Assembly (NCBI GenBank): GCA_012932295.1
Contig: JAAONU010000002.1
Coordinates: 39,863,521 to 39,927,520 of the forward strand
Reading direction: 5' to 3'
Source of the DNA: Cyclina sinensis
Lineage: Eukaryota; Mollusca; Bivalvia; Venerida; Veneridae
DNA: 64,000 bases
Below are positions 13,190 through 24,791 of the stretch, piece after piece. Made by a program: the position numbers and the translations under genes. The notes beneath the pieces were generated by a model, which had not been told where the DNA came from, ran no database searches, and saw nothing but the letters and a program-made list of their open reading frames with translations. Within the stretch, counting starts at the first letter, position 1; every line of letters begins with the position of its first letter.

Positions 13190-13715
13190 CATTTTAAAAT
13201 GTGAACAAAGTCTAGATTTTCAAATATTTTTCGTAAATAAATATATAAAGGCGGCGTAAAGTATCATGAACTCGGCGTAAAGTATTAAATAGAATGAAGA
13301 AATACAGATTAAAGTTTTATTTCATTAGTATTAATCATTTTTACTTAAAAATATATTTACAAGTGGATTTTATAATGTAAACAAGGTCCAGAGTTTCAAA
13401 TATTTTTCGTAAATAAGTATTATAAACACGGCGTAAAGTATCATGATCCCGGCGTAAAGTATTATGAACTCGGCGTAAAGTAGAATGACGAAATACAGAA
13501 TGAAATTTCATTTTATTAACTATATGCATTTGTACTTAAAAACAATAATTAGAAGTGAATTTTACAATGTAAACAAGGTCCAGATTTTCAAATATTTTTC
13601 ATAAATAAGTCTTATAAACCCGGCGTAAAGTACTATATAGACGGACGAAATACAGATTAAAGTTTCATTTCATTAGATACATGCATTTTTACTTAAAAAA
13701 CATAATTACAAGTGA
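13190..13715 (-). repeat. Satellite array, left (minus-oriented) arm
   Basis: Three units of about 180-190 bp are present. Each has a cluster of 21-bp repeats with the core CGGCGTAAAGTA (ACTTTACGCCG on the other strand), followed by an AT-rich spacer with TTTCATTTCATTAG and AAATATTTTTCGTAAATAAG. The array is the reverse complement of the one at 14470-16110. No coding capacity was seen. Confidence 0.85.
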
Positions 13716-14469
13716 ATATTGAAAGGTGTGAATCGGGGAAAAATCATTTAATTGGATCTCCATGAGCAAAATATGATAAACTCTTGCACGGTTATTCATG
13801 AATTGGTTTTGTAGATTAATTCAAAATAATTAAATAGACTTTATTGTTACTGACCAGCAAAAGTAACATTAATTTTATGTAATTTTCTTTTAATGCTTCT
13901 AAGCATTGTGATTTCCATTACTACGATAATCAAGAAATATTAATAGATTAATTAGTAATTAAATATTTATGTTGGATTGTTCATTTGGTGAGTTTATACA
14001 ATTTATTGTTTCATCTGTTGTTTTGTATTTCTCACCTCTTTTCAAATTTTATGTACGTTTATTACCGCCCGCAGTTGCTAATCCTGTTAATATCAATATC
14101 TAGTTAATTGGCGCTGATGGTTTGCCGATATATTGCTCAAGGACAAATGGATAATCAAATCACATTTGCGAGACTGTTAATTCTGTTATTGTCACACTTT
14201 TAATTTTTATTTGATGTTTTATGATTGAATTAGGCGTTGTTTGTCCTTGTCAACTAAGGAATCAATCAACAGCAAACAATTATATATTCTGTTAATAACA
14301 GTTAATCAGGACTTACTTAGTGGGTAGTTACTGATGGTATGAAACGGACAATATCATTGGTAACATTTGCAATTTATGAATGACCAATCGGTGTTAATTC
14401 ATGTTCAACCCCCTTCTTTAAATTAGAAGGATAAAGTCCTCAATAGTATATTTTGAAGCTTTAATGCAA
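13716..14469. other. Spacer between the opposed satellite arms
   Basis: AT-rich unique sequence with no open frame, splice pattern or TIR that I recognise. GTGTGAATCGGGG at its left edge has a loose inverted counterpart, CCCCGATTTTGCAC, at about 14582, just inside the right arm. Confidence 0.5.
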
Positions 14470-16110
14470 AGAAATAATACTTTACGCCGAGTTCAAAATA
14501 CTTTACGCCGCGTTTATAATACTTATTCAGTAAATGTCGGGAAAGACTATCACTATAAAGTGATAGGTCTGGCTTTGTTAGCCCCGATTTTGCACTAAAC
14601 TCTTCTTTTATGGATAATTAAAAATTTATATTGATATGACCATGTAACAGACATTATGAATTAGTAACTAACTGTATTGTGATTTTAGCCTGATACTTGT
14701 ATAGATACATCCATTTTACAATTTGTTACCATTGTACTGTTCGTCATTTTGTTTGTATATGCATGCCACATGTGCTTATTAGACAAATTGATATGAAATA
14801 AATTATTATTTATTTATGTATTTTATATGGTTTTCTTGTTGATTTGTTAATACTAAATAAATATGCACTTTACACCTGTTGGTTTGAAATTCTAGACCTT
14901 GTTTAAAAATGCATATAATTAACGATATGAAACTTTAATCTGTATTTCATTCTGTATAGTACTTTACGCTCGTCAAACCGTTCATAATACTTTACGCCGC
15001 ATTTATTATATTTATTAACGACAAATATTTGTAATTCTTGTTTATATTTTAAAATCAAATTGTAGTTACCTTTTATTGCACTAAAAATGCATATTACTAA
15101 TGAAATGAAACTTTAACCTGTATTTCTTCATTCTATTCAATACTTTACCCCGGGTTCATAATACTTTACGCCGAGTTCATAATACTTTACGCCGAGTTCA
15201 AAATACTTTACGCCGCGTTTTTGATACTTATTTGCGAAAAAATATTTGAAAATCTTGACTTTGTTTACATTTTCAAATGCATTTGTAATTATTTTTTTAA
15301 GTAAAAATGCATATAACTAATGAAATGAAACTTGAATCAGTATTTCGTCAATCTATTTAATACTTTACGCCGAGTTTATAATACTTTACGCCGAGTTCAT
15401 AATACTTTACGCCGAGTTCAAAATACTTTACGCCGTGTTTTTAATACTTATTTGCGAAAAATATTTGAAAGTCTTGACTTTGTTTACATTTTCAAATGCA
15501 TTTGTTAATATTTTTTACAGTAAAAATGCATACATTATTTATTTACGAAAAATATTTGCAATTCAGGACCTTGTTTATATTTTAAAATCCCTGGTAGTTA
15601 CCTTTTATTGCAGTAAAATGCATATTGCTAATGAAATGAAACTTTATTCTTAATTTCTTTATTCTATTCAATACTTTACGCCGGGTTCATAATACTTTAC
15701 GCTGCGATTATAATGCTTATTTGCGAAAAATATTTGAGAATCTAGACTTTGTTCACATTTTAAAATGCATTTGTAAATATTTTCAAAAATAAAAATACAT
15801 ATACTAATGAAATGAAACTTTAATCTTTATTTCTTCATTCTATATAGTACTTTACGCCGGGTTCATGATACTTAACGCCGCGTTTTTAAGACTTATTTAC
15901 GAAAAATATTTGAAATTCTGGAGTTTGTTTACATTTTAAAATCCATTTGAAAATATATTTTTTAAAAGAAATGCATATAACTAATGAAATGAAACGTTAA
16001 TCTGTATTTCTTCATTCTATTTTATACTTTACGCCTGGTTCATAATACTTTACGCCGCCTTTATAATACTTTACGCCTCTTTACGCCAAAAAGTATACTT
16101 TACGTACTTT
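14470..16110 (+). repeat. Satellite array, right (plus-oriented) arm
   Basis: Clusters of 2-4 copies of a 21-bp repeat (core ACTTTACGCCG, then AGTTCATAAT) occur near 14481, 14962, 15143-15225, 15361-15443, 15672, 15848 and 16025-16110. They are separated by a conserved AT-rich spacer containing GCGAAAAATATTTGAAA and ATGCATATAACTAATGAAAT. Full units are about 175-220 bp and some are shortened. No gene is present, and short frames through the array are chance. Confidence 0.85.
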
Positions 16111-16117
16111 AGGCACA

Positions 16118-16800
16118 CCCGTTGTTTGTCGATCATTAACAGAATATTGAACATGGGCGAGGGGAAAATCCCGGGATCGTCTTTAGAAAAGCCGGGATCC
16201 GGGATCGTATTAAACATATAGTAATACCGCCGGGAATACACCACCTGTCATAGGTGTCATCGATAAATTATCGATTATCGCTTGCCTTTTGCTACAGATA
16301 ATGTATAGTATAGGCGTGAAAAAAATTTTATTTCAGTAAATTAATTTTATCGTTGATGGATTTTATTTTTTATATTGAATAAAGTTGCGACATTCTTTTT
16401 ATTACTATATTAGCATTTTAATATCGTATTAACATGTGTACTGAAATTCTTTATAAAACATTACCAAAAGTACGTGGTAATTTAAAAAAAATATCTAAGC
16501 AAAATAGGTTTTGAATAAACATTTGTATATTTCGTTATCACAAAAATCAATTAATGTAACTTTTTTATTGCCACAAATTACGACAAATATCAAAACCAAC
16601 ACTGTTTATTGTTTCCCTATATGTTTAATACGATCCCGGATCCCGGGCGTCCCGGGTCCCGGATCCCGGGATTTTCCCCTCGCCTTGAACATGTTCAAAC
16701 TTAGCCGTGCGCCCGTGAACCGACAAGAAACTTATTTGTGAAATTTAGTGCATTTTTCTTCCACGTTTCGAACAAATGTATTATTTAAGTTATTTACTAA
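16118..16800 (+). repeat. Direct duplication, copy 2 (interrupted by an insertion)
   Basis: It repeats the blocks of 13066-13175 in the same order and orientation: GTTGTTTGTCGATCATTAAC, AGAATATTGA, then after a 529-bp insertion TTTTTCTTCCA, TTTCGAACA and TATTATTTAAGTTATTTACT. Together the two copies bracket the satellite arms, about 3.05 kb apart. Confidence 0.75.
16156..16684. mobile_element. 529-bp TIR element with 9-bp target-site duplication
   Basis: The ends are GGCGAGGGGAAAATCCCGGG and its reverse complement. The arms diverge in the middle, then match again over about 30 bp (GGGATCCGGGATCGTATTAA). TTGAACATG is directly repeated at 16147-16155 and 16685-16693. The interior is AT-rich without coding sequence. 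A 9-bp duplication fits Mutator-like elements best, but I cannot assign the family by sequence. Confidence 0.85.
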
Positions 16801-16859
16801 ACATTTTTTATCAATTTAAAACAATTTTATGAAAAAAGGTGAATATTTTCTATAACTGA

Positions 16860-17297
16860 CATACCGACAAGTACGATCCACGTCTATAACATATTTAGTA
16901 CTTCCTTTCGAGAGGTGCTGAAGCTTGTTTTCGGTGTAGCAGATTGGAGGGGAGTCAGACTTTTGTGACAACTTCTCTAACAAAATCATTCTACAAAGAG
17001 GTGAGATTTAGAACGGCCAGAATATAATTTGCATTTTCTGGAGATTTGCAGGATTTTACTCTTTTCTAAGTTTTGTCTTTCATATTTTCGATATATCTAG
17101 TCACGTGGCGGATTTTCTGAAAGAAATTGGACTTTATAATTCTCTTTCACAGTTTTTTCAGTCCTAATTTCTGTGAAAATGTTTTGTTTGTTTGTTTTTT
17201 GTGTTTTTTTATCAAAAGTTCTTACATATTCCTGTTTTGTTTCCTGTGAATTAACGTGTACACACACTTCTGCTTTTGAAAATGATCCGAAAGAATT
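16860..17297. other. Intergenic, nothing identified
   Basis: Mostly unique AT-rich sequence. A CTACAAAGAG followed by GTGAGATT at about 16992-17008 looks like a splice donor, but no coding exon can be attached to it. Confidence 0.4.
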
Positions 17298-18603
17298 ACG
17301 GACAAAACGGACCATGGACAAAACGGACCAGACAAAACGGACCATTTTTTGAGACAAAACGGACCATAATGTGAGACGAAACGGACCATATCCAGGGACA
17401 AAACGGACCATCCAAAAACGTAATATTTACTCCAGTTAAATTCATATCGGCTTTCATTATGAGACGTTTTAGGGGTGTAGTATAATGTATCTTGCCGTCA
17501 TACGAGTATGTATATTTGTTGTGAAATTTTTGTTCTGATATTTTTTCAAAATTTGACTCATTTGAAATTCCCCGGTCAATGAAAAAATAAAGACAAAAAT
17601 AATAAAATAAAATAAAAATCTAATAACTATACAATTTTTGCTTGTACATTTGGATGGGGAAGTTTTAATTGACGGAAATCCTTTACAGTCAACACATTTT
17701 TTTTAATCAACACATTTGACTGAGTATGTATCACACCATATTGACAGTGTTTCACATCTTTTTAAGAAATTGTCGATTACTATTCACATAGACTATTTGT
17801 TACTTCGTATGTGTGTTTCTGGCTGTGTTTTTCCTGATATGCCTTTTTTCTTGTTTTTCAAAGGCAACCGCAATCAAATTAATCTTGTCAAGTAGTAATA
17901 ATGTTTTCGCACCTCTTTAACAACCGACAGTTGTTAACAAACTTTAAGTTGTCGGAATTCACACCTAGATTAATTTTCTTTTTCTCAATTGTATAATTTA
18001 GTCAACAATCGAATCGTAATTATCAATTTAAGCATTAAGTATAGCTATGGTGTATTTTGCGAAATAAAAAAATTATATTAGACACATCTAATTGTAATCA
18101 ACTATAATTTGAAAACAAACGAAAAAAAAAACAGCAAATTACAATTTCTTTTAAAATTTCTTCTTAATCTAATATATAATACGACCAGTTTTGATGAAAA
18201 ATACAGGCAGTTAATTTCAAATTATTATACTAACATTACTCGAATAAAAAAAAAGTTTAACATATGTGCAGATGTATGGGCCGTGTTTACTTATAAATTC
18301 TACTTACTTTTATATGATGCATTATACTACACACCTATAACACCTCAGGATGGAAGCGAAAAATACATACTAGTATGACCTCAAATTTTACTTTCTTTTG
18401 TAAGATGCATTATACTACACCCCTAAAACGTCTCATAATGGAAGCTGATATAAATTTAACTGGAGTAAAAATTATTTTTGGATGGTCCGTTTTGTCCCTG
18501 GATATGGTCCGTTTCGTCTCACATTATGGTCCGTTTTGTCTCAAAAAATGGTCCGTTTTGTCTCAAAAAATGGTCCGTTTTGTCCATGGTCCGTTTTGTC
18601 CGT
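17298..18603. mobile_element. 1.3-kb foldback element with six GGTCCGTTTTGTC motifs per arm
   Basis: Long inverted arms (about 17298-17493 and 18402-18603) each carry six copies of GGTCCGTTTTGTC (or GGTCCGTTTCGTC), mostly spaced 22-23 bp. Further in are matching ACTCCAGTTAAAT, GAGACGTTTTAGGGG and GTAGTATAATG blocks. Part of the right arm (ATGCATTATACTACAC) is duplicated again at 18316-18357. The middle is AT-rich and noncoding. Several frames stay open across the motif array only because it lacks stops. No target-site duplication was found. Confidence 0.85.
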
Positions 18604-18780
18604 CAGGCATCCGAAAAACTCCGCCACCGCGTTTTTTTGGTTTTTTTTCTTTTTTGTCTCCTCAGAGAATCAAGGGATGTTCTGGAACCAGGATTATTTT
18701 TCGTATTGTTAGTCTCTTTTTAGTGTTGTATATGTCACAGAACTGATATAGGTGATATGGTTACTAACGTACTATCACCA

Positions 18781-18851
18781 GCCCGGATGCTCAGTTGGTA
18801 GAGCACCTCACTTGCAAGCGGGGGGTCACGGGTTCGCGTCCCGCCCTGGGT
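18781..18851 (+). repeat. tRNA-like sequence, probably SINE head
   Basis: D-arm GCTCAGTTGGTAGAGC, anticodon loop CTTGCAA (TGC, alanine by code) and T-arm GGGTTCGCGTCCC are visible, so both internal Pol III boxes are present. The acceptor stem (GCCCGGA against CCTGGGT) pairs poorly, as does the anticodon stem. This argues against a working tRNA and for a tRNA-derived repeat. About 500 bp of unique-looking sequence follows. Confidence 0.6.
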
Positions 18852-19352
18852 AAATAATTCTTCTGACCACTTCTTTTATTTCAGTGCAGTACTTCTGTTC
18901 TTTCTTAACAACTGATAGTAATTTACTATCAGAATTTACGAAGAACGCAGCTTTTGTGGACGAAGATTTTGAGTCCCACGCTCCACAATTACCCCCAAAA
19001 TTCGTTCTTTTTTCCACATTCCTTTCTCTTTAAATATTTTCTATGGCCAATAAAAATATAAATTTTCTTTTGTTGTGCTTGATATTTCAGAAAAGAATTC
19101 ATTACGTGCATTTAAAAGAAATGCACAGTTGCTCTGTGGATATAAAACCGTCCAATTTGTTTAGCGAAGGATGTTGTTGTGGTGTTTCTGTATTAGCTGA
19201 AGAATCTGAATGGAAGGAAACACTTTCCTCTTCGCGTACTCTCCAAGTCGGTTCTTGTCTGTTCCTGTTGGTAATTAGGAAGACCGCACTCTGAATGTAT
19301 ATGCAATAAATATGACTACAATACATCGGATAAACAAATCTAAGCACAATTT

Positions 19353-20852
19353 TTAAAGGTCATGAGACACAAATTTTTGACCTCGAAATTTTCATATGAG
19401 CGAAAAATATATATTTAACTAAGTCAGTTTTGTAAAATTCCGCAGGTAATTTTCATCTTAAACATGCTTTTATAACAAATTAAAATTTTACGCACCTGTC
19501 ACGCGCGAAATCGGAAGTGATTGCCATTTGACACAGCTACCAGGACTGTTAACAAAAACTTTAAAATTAAGAAAATAGTCAAAAAACAAAATTGAACTTC
19601 CGAAACCGGAAATGCCGCACATTTATCCCTTGCCATTTGACACAGCTACCTGGAAGAAAATAGTCAAAAAGAAAAACAAAATTGAACAAGTTAAGCTAAC
19701 ATCGTGACTATAGATTGAAGATTGTTTAAATAAATTATTTGAAAGATTGATGGAATTACGAACCCAGTGAGCAAACTTGTGAAACATTATGTAATAGTTG
19801 CTTCCAATTAGCATGTCTCAATGATTTTTACTTAAGTGGCGTCCATGCAGTTAAATATTTTAATTTGATAATTAAATGTAATAGATCTATTTATGATGAA
19901 AATAAAAATTATTCGACTTCTGTAAGTGAACAGTTAAAAAAGTGTTTGTGTTATGATTTTGACATATTTTTAGGGGTTTTCCGTACCATATTATTTGTTC
20001 TTTGGTCATTATTGTTTTGTTTTCAAAACAATTCTAGAATGAATAAGCAAAAAAAATCAAAAAAATAAATAAAGATATGCATTTATAATTAAAAAAAATC
20101 ACAGATGTAGTCAAAGATTTCTTACACGTACCCAGGGTCTTTCAAATAGCTATTTAAAAGACCCTGTACCTCAGGCGAAATATATCACAAACAAATAACC
20201 ATATTATATTTTTCAAACAATATCCCAACGTGAAAATACACTGTAGTGTGAATTTCCATTCTAGTGAAGCAAATGATAACACATTAGGTCACCTAAATTC
20301 ATTTCAATTTTACCGCTCTTAAATGACAAAGAATTTTTATGACGTAATCATCAAGTGAGGAAATGTTATACAACATGTTAAAACGTGGAGGAGATTTATT
20401 TAGAACCGCAACATGGAAGAAATTTGAATATTTATTAATCACATTCTCTGCTAAGGTAAAATTACAACCCGTTCTCCAGGCACAAAGTTTGAATTTACTT
20501 ATAACAATCGAAAAGTAATCACATTATTTTTTTGCAATTTATAGCATGTTATTTTTATAAGTGTGCATTTATTGTGTTTCTTGCACATGTGGTTTAGTGC
20601 TATCTTTGCATGTAAAAACAAATGCGTTATGAGCAGGGTAATTCTGCACTATTGCCTCGTACGGTAGGGATAAATCTACGTCACAGCCAAGAATGGCCGA
20701 TGTCGAAACGGAAACATCCGATCACCAAAAACACGTTTTTTTTCTTATCAAAAGCATTATTTTCATAATTTCGTAATTAAACCATTTTAATCAGTACATT
20801 ATGATTATTTTGAATAGACGAAGTTGCTATAGTCGTGTCCCATGACCTTTAA
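19353..20852. mobile_element. TTAA-flanked non-autonomous element, ~1.5 kb
   Basis: TTAA is followed by AGGTCATGAGACAC on the left and preceded by GTGTCCCATGACCT on the right, giving 13 of 14 matching terminal bases. TTAA target sites are typical of piggyBac-type transposition. The interior contains a ~110-bp duplicated block beginning TTGCCATTTGACACAGCTAC (19522 and 19631). It has no transposase-like frame. Confidence 0.65.
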
Positions 20853-22547
20853 TGTCTAATATGACTGTCAAATAAGAAAGATCATGAAAACTTCATATTA
20901 TCAAAACATTAGAGTTGGGTTTACCGTTTATGGGTACACTATATTTTGTCTGAGCACATAGCTTTTTGAAATACACTTAGCTGACTGCTTTAGGTTGGAA
21001 CATCAATTTTGAATTTTCTCCCCCAAGCGATAAGTCAGTAAAGCAATTTATTGTAAACAATTCACCTGATGTCAATTTCCTTATGTCATGGTAAAAAGTC
21101 TCAATCAAGTTAGAAATAAATTTCATCATCTTCTTTACTTTTCTACGTATCTACCTGTTTCTATATGACAGTATCCCGCAACATAAATAACAAAGTAAAC
21201 ACCTCTCATTCTCTATTTATTTACTAAAAGACAGTTCTCGCATTGGAAATTCATTTTGAAAGTTACATATGTTCTCAATTTTCTAACAGCTTGTAAATCT
21301 CCGCATCATTTGTTAGAATAATATGCATTTCACAGTCTTAAGCTCTTGATAAATCAACATACGTTTTATATGTATATTGATCGACGATATCTATATTGTC
21401 CATTACTGTTTAGCATGGCTGCAACAGTTACCGTTACATTTACACATTTGTTTGGTTAACCTATCCTTGCTATTTGTTACTAACCTACTGTAGAAATTTA
21501 AAATATTGTACCTTTTGTAAATACTATGTACCAATCCAAACTTACCATAAAAAGCTATCGTGGAAGCCTATATATCTTAACGCCAAATTCTGGATATTGT
21601 TGATCCACGGGAATTGTTTGAAGCCCTACGTAGAAGAACCATAGTCCAATACTGGAACAGCACAAAAATTAATTGTGCAAGAAAACCAGAGTCTTTTAAC
21701 TGATAGATAGATTTTGATGATGGCGCTACCTAATGCTCTTTTGATTAAAATGCAAAGTTGAAAGTGAAATCATTCTTTTCGTGGAATTTGTAATGTCTAA
21801 CTTTTCTAATACCTTTCCCCAGCTTCAAAAATGAAGTCATTAGAGAGGTAACTGGAGAGGTAAGATGACAAAGCAGTAGGAAATGATACTAATTGAATAC
21901 AGTGTTAAACTGGCGCAAAAATATTTAATCTTTATTTTGTGTATAACAACTAGTTCTGTCAAGTGTATGGCCGTCTTAATGAAAACGAACGGAAAACTGA
22001 GCAAAAAGACCGGCTGTTGATTGGATCGGACATCTGTTTGTCTTAAAAAGTAAAACAAAAACATAAATAAATAAATATATAAATAAATAATAAATAAAAT
22101 CAGCCTCATTCAGAGTGGCATCCTGTTGATTCTTCTGTCAAGATCTCTACCACAACGGGTGAACTGCTTGCTTTAATGTTCGTTTATATTACACCTAAAA
22201 GATATATTTACCCTTTCGCTTGTTGTTTTCGACATAATTTTATCAATTACTGAATTTTTATCAAACTAAAAATATATTACTTTGAAAAGAAGTTTTGATT
22301 TAACATGTGCACCTTCTGGTGAAATCAATGGCAAAATAAGTTCCATTGTTACATGCTTTTTAGAAATTAAAATAAATCTGTAGAAATTTCAGCGCCTTTA
22401 ACTGTTTGGCTATACAACAGAACAATGTGACGTGTGCAGTGCTTTATAAAATTTTCACAGCAAAATAACTCGATTAAGAGTATTTAATTTGTTAAAAATC
22501 AAACGTATCTGTTGCGTTTGATTTTTGATTCAATGTGAAGCATCATC
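20853..22547. other. Intergenic upstream of the COA3-like gene
   Basis: AT-rich, with an A/T microsatellite of the AAAT type around 22058-22100. No exon or repeat family was recognised. The promoter of the gene at 22548 should lie at its right edge. Confidence 0.5.
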
Positions 22548-22722
22548 ATGGCGGCTAAGGAGAGTTCGCAAGAGATGGATCAAAGTAAATTGTCACCCAT
22601 TCAACGAATGTATATCAAACGAGTCGAGCGTTTGAATAAAGGCAGAGTCAGTGTTGAAAAGGTGAAGAAATCGCGTGTACGATATGTAGGACTGTTTTTC
22701 TTGGGATCTGCGACGGCAATTT
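22548..22722 (+). CDS. COA3-like cytochrome c oxidase assembly factor, first coding exon (partial)
   Basis: COA3 is a small single-pass protein of the inner mitochondrial membrane that stabilises newly made COX1 during complex IV assembly. The frame starts with ATGGCGGC after GCATCATC and encodes a charged N-terminus with KLSPIQRMYIKRVERLNKGR. A basic stretch KVKKSRVRYV and a hydrophobic segment GLFFLGSATAICI follow. The order matches human COA3 (LTPEQ..., RRRTRNIV, hydrophobic helix). The frame is most simply cut by a weak donor (T|GTATCC) inside the membrane segment. If unspliced, it ends at 22754 after 68 aa. I could not find the second exon in the next 12 kb. The assignment rests on a short alignment. 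Confidence 0.55.
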
Positions 22723-22754
22723 GTATCCTTGACCTTTCTGATTTTGTTTTATGA

Positions 22755-24791
22755 AATTTCATAATATTAAGAATTATCTTACATTCTAGTATCTGTTATG
22801 GATTGCAATTAAACCGTAGATATACATGTAGATCATGTCAGAAAGATTCCGATCATTCTATAGTGGATACCTGTAGAGGGATTCAGTCAAACGCATATCG
22901 TCGATATATCGATATCAGATGACAAATATCGACGATACACCGATGTATCGATATATTATATTGTAGTAGTTTTGACATTTAGTTAACGTCCAGTTTTGCA
23001 CTTTTCACAGCGTGGTAAATTTTACGCCATTGTTGTATAGTGTCACTTCAATTATGTCCCTTTAATAAGCTTTTATATAGTTTTGTCATACTATTCATGT
23101 CATTCTTGGTAGATAAAATTCCTATTAAGTAATTTTCTTATTTTATAATTGGTTTCCTAGTAAATTTAATATTTTTTATCTGTTGTAAAGGTTTTGTTTT
23201 AAATGAAATATAGTTGAAATTTCTCCTCAGTTCATGTCCAAAACCGCTTGAGGGATTTCATTGAAACTTAAAAGGAGTGTTTGTCATCAAGCCTAGTTGT
23301 GCATATGAGGAGATTCCTCTCGATTTAATTTTGGCAGAGTTATGGGCATTTTCAATGAGTGGTATGAAAATAAATATTTCATGAGTGGCGATAGCCACGA
23401 GATGAAAATAAATCGCGTATTTATAGTAAAAACTTGAATTTTCTGTTTATCATATACCTTTCTCTTTTTTGGCCTTACGATTTATAAGAATTCCCCTTTA
23501 ATTTGTGTATTTGCTGAATTCAGAAAAAAGTAGTCTGGCAAGACACCCGTGAAAATACGGAAAATATGTTTCTCTGCAGTGAAAAATAAATTTCTATAGT
23601 GAAAATACAGAAAATGAAAGTATGCATTTTATTTCATCAATATTCTCAATATTTCATTCATAAGTATATGATAAATGTATTTATGACCAGTAAAATACAC
23701 CTTCTGTACATAACATTATGATGTATTTTGTTTATAAATGCCCTCTGCATGCTTTTTTTCTGATCATATTTGTCATCGCTGCTATGAAATATGTCAATTA
23801 TAAAAATAAAAATTTACTCAAGATGTTGAAGCCACATTATTCCGCTGTGTGATTGTATGTTTGTTGTATTGCCGCTAAATGGCATGGTCATGATGTAAAT
23901 CTTACACCTGACGCATTTTGTGTTGATGATATCCTTTTCCTAAACAAAACCGAAATGTTCCCACATGGTACTTTGTTTTAGCACTTCAGGTTACTACAAT
24001 TCTGTCATCTAAGCAGTGAAAATGCAAAATATTCAATAGAGAATGGCCAAATGAACTCCAACAAGCCACTTTCTAACACTGATGTATTAAATTACCGTAC
24101 GATATTATCATAGAAGAATCAGAACCTTTCGAGTTTTTAATCATTTGCTTTCCTAAGCTTCTTTGAAATAATAAATGGAAAAAAATGTAAAGAGTTTCTT
24201 TGGAGATGCTAATTACCTTAAAGTCATTTGAATTCAAGCATACAGTTTCATAGTTCAAGCAAATCTTGAGATGGCAATTTCTAATGTTAAGGAAAAGTGT
24301 TGTCAGGGACTGTAGAGCACCAGACTTCAAATCAGGTCCAACCAGAGGTGAGATTCTCTTATGACTTCCACAATCAGTGTCTATTCTAGAAATTCAGAAA
24401 TAGGGGTGAATTTCCCCCCTCACTTCAAAAAATAGGGGGGATTTTCAAAAACATGGGGGGACCAATACCAAACACCATTGTTTAAGCATTTCACATGTTT
24501 AATGTAAACACTAGTATTTTCGTTCGGTTAAACACTTTGTATCTATTTTATTTAGCTTCGGATTACCCCCCTTTGTTTTCCAGTGTTCATGTAAATTAAT
24601 CCCCGACTAGGAATTCCGGCAGTTTTTGTGCAAGTTTACCGATTTGGATGCGCGGATTTTCACGCACATGTTTCAAAAAAGTGCGCGATCTTTGAAAAAA
24701 TAGCGTGAATCCCGCAATTGCGCGTCCTAGAATTGACAATCTACACTAGTGCTGTTACTAGTAGGAACACCAAGGACACAGTCATCAGCGC
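22755..24791. other. Intergenic or intronic, with repeat fragments
   Basis: 22895-22960 holds a palindrome-rich stretch of TATCGATATC and CGATATATCG repeats, often seen near ends of mollusc hAT-type elements. 23370-23600 has a GTGGCGATAGCCAC hairpin and repeated GTGAAAATAC blocks, again repeat-like. 24398-24470 has opposed CCCCCC and GGGGGG runs. No coding exon was recognised. If the COA3-like gene is real, part of this is its intron. Confidence 0.45.

Noticed and set aside
16992..17008. Possible splice donor and first exon on the plus strand
   Set aside because: No downstream acceptor and coding exon could be paired with it.
18826..19347. Minus-strand frames with polar, exon-like composition (HSDSSANTETPQQHP, SSSTKAAFFVNSDSK)
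   Set aside because: No splice sites or family match could be attached. They overlap sequence that follows a tRNA-like head and is probably repeat-derived.
24298..24365. tRNA-like stretch GTAGAGCACCAGACTTCAAA followed by a partial T-arm
   Set aside because: Only the middle of a tRNA shape is present, with no acceptor or D-stem pairing. At best it is a SINE scrap.
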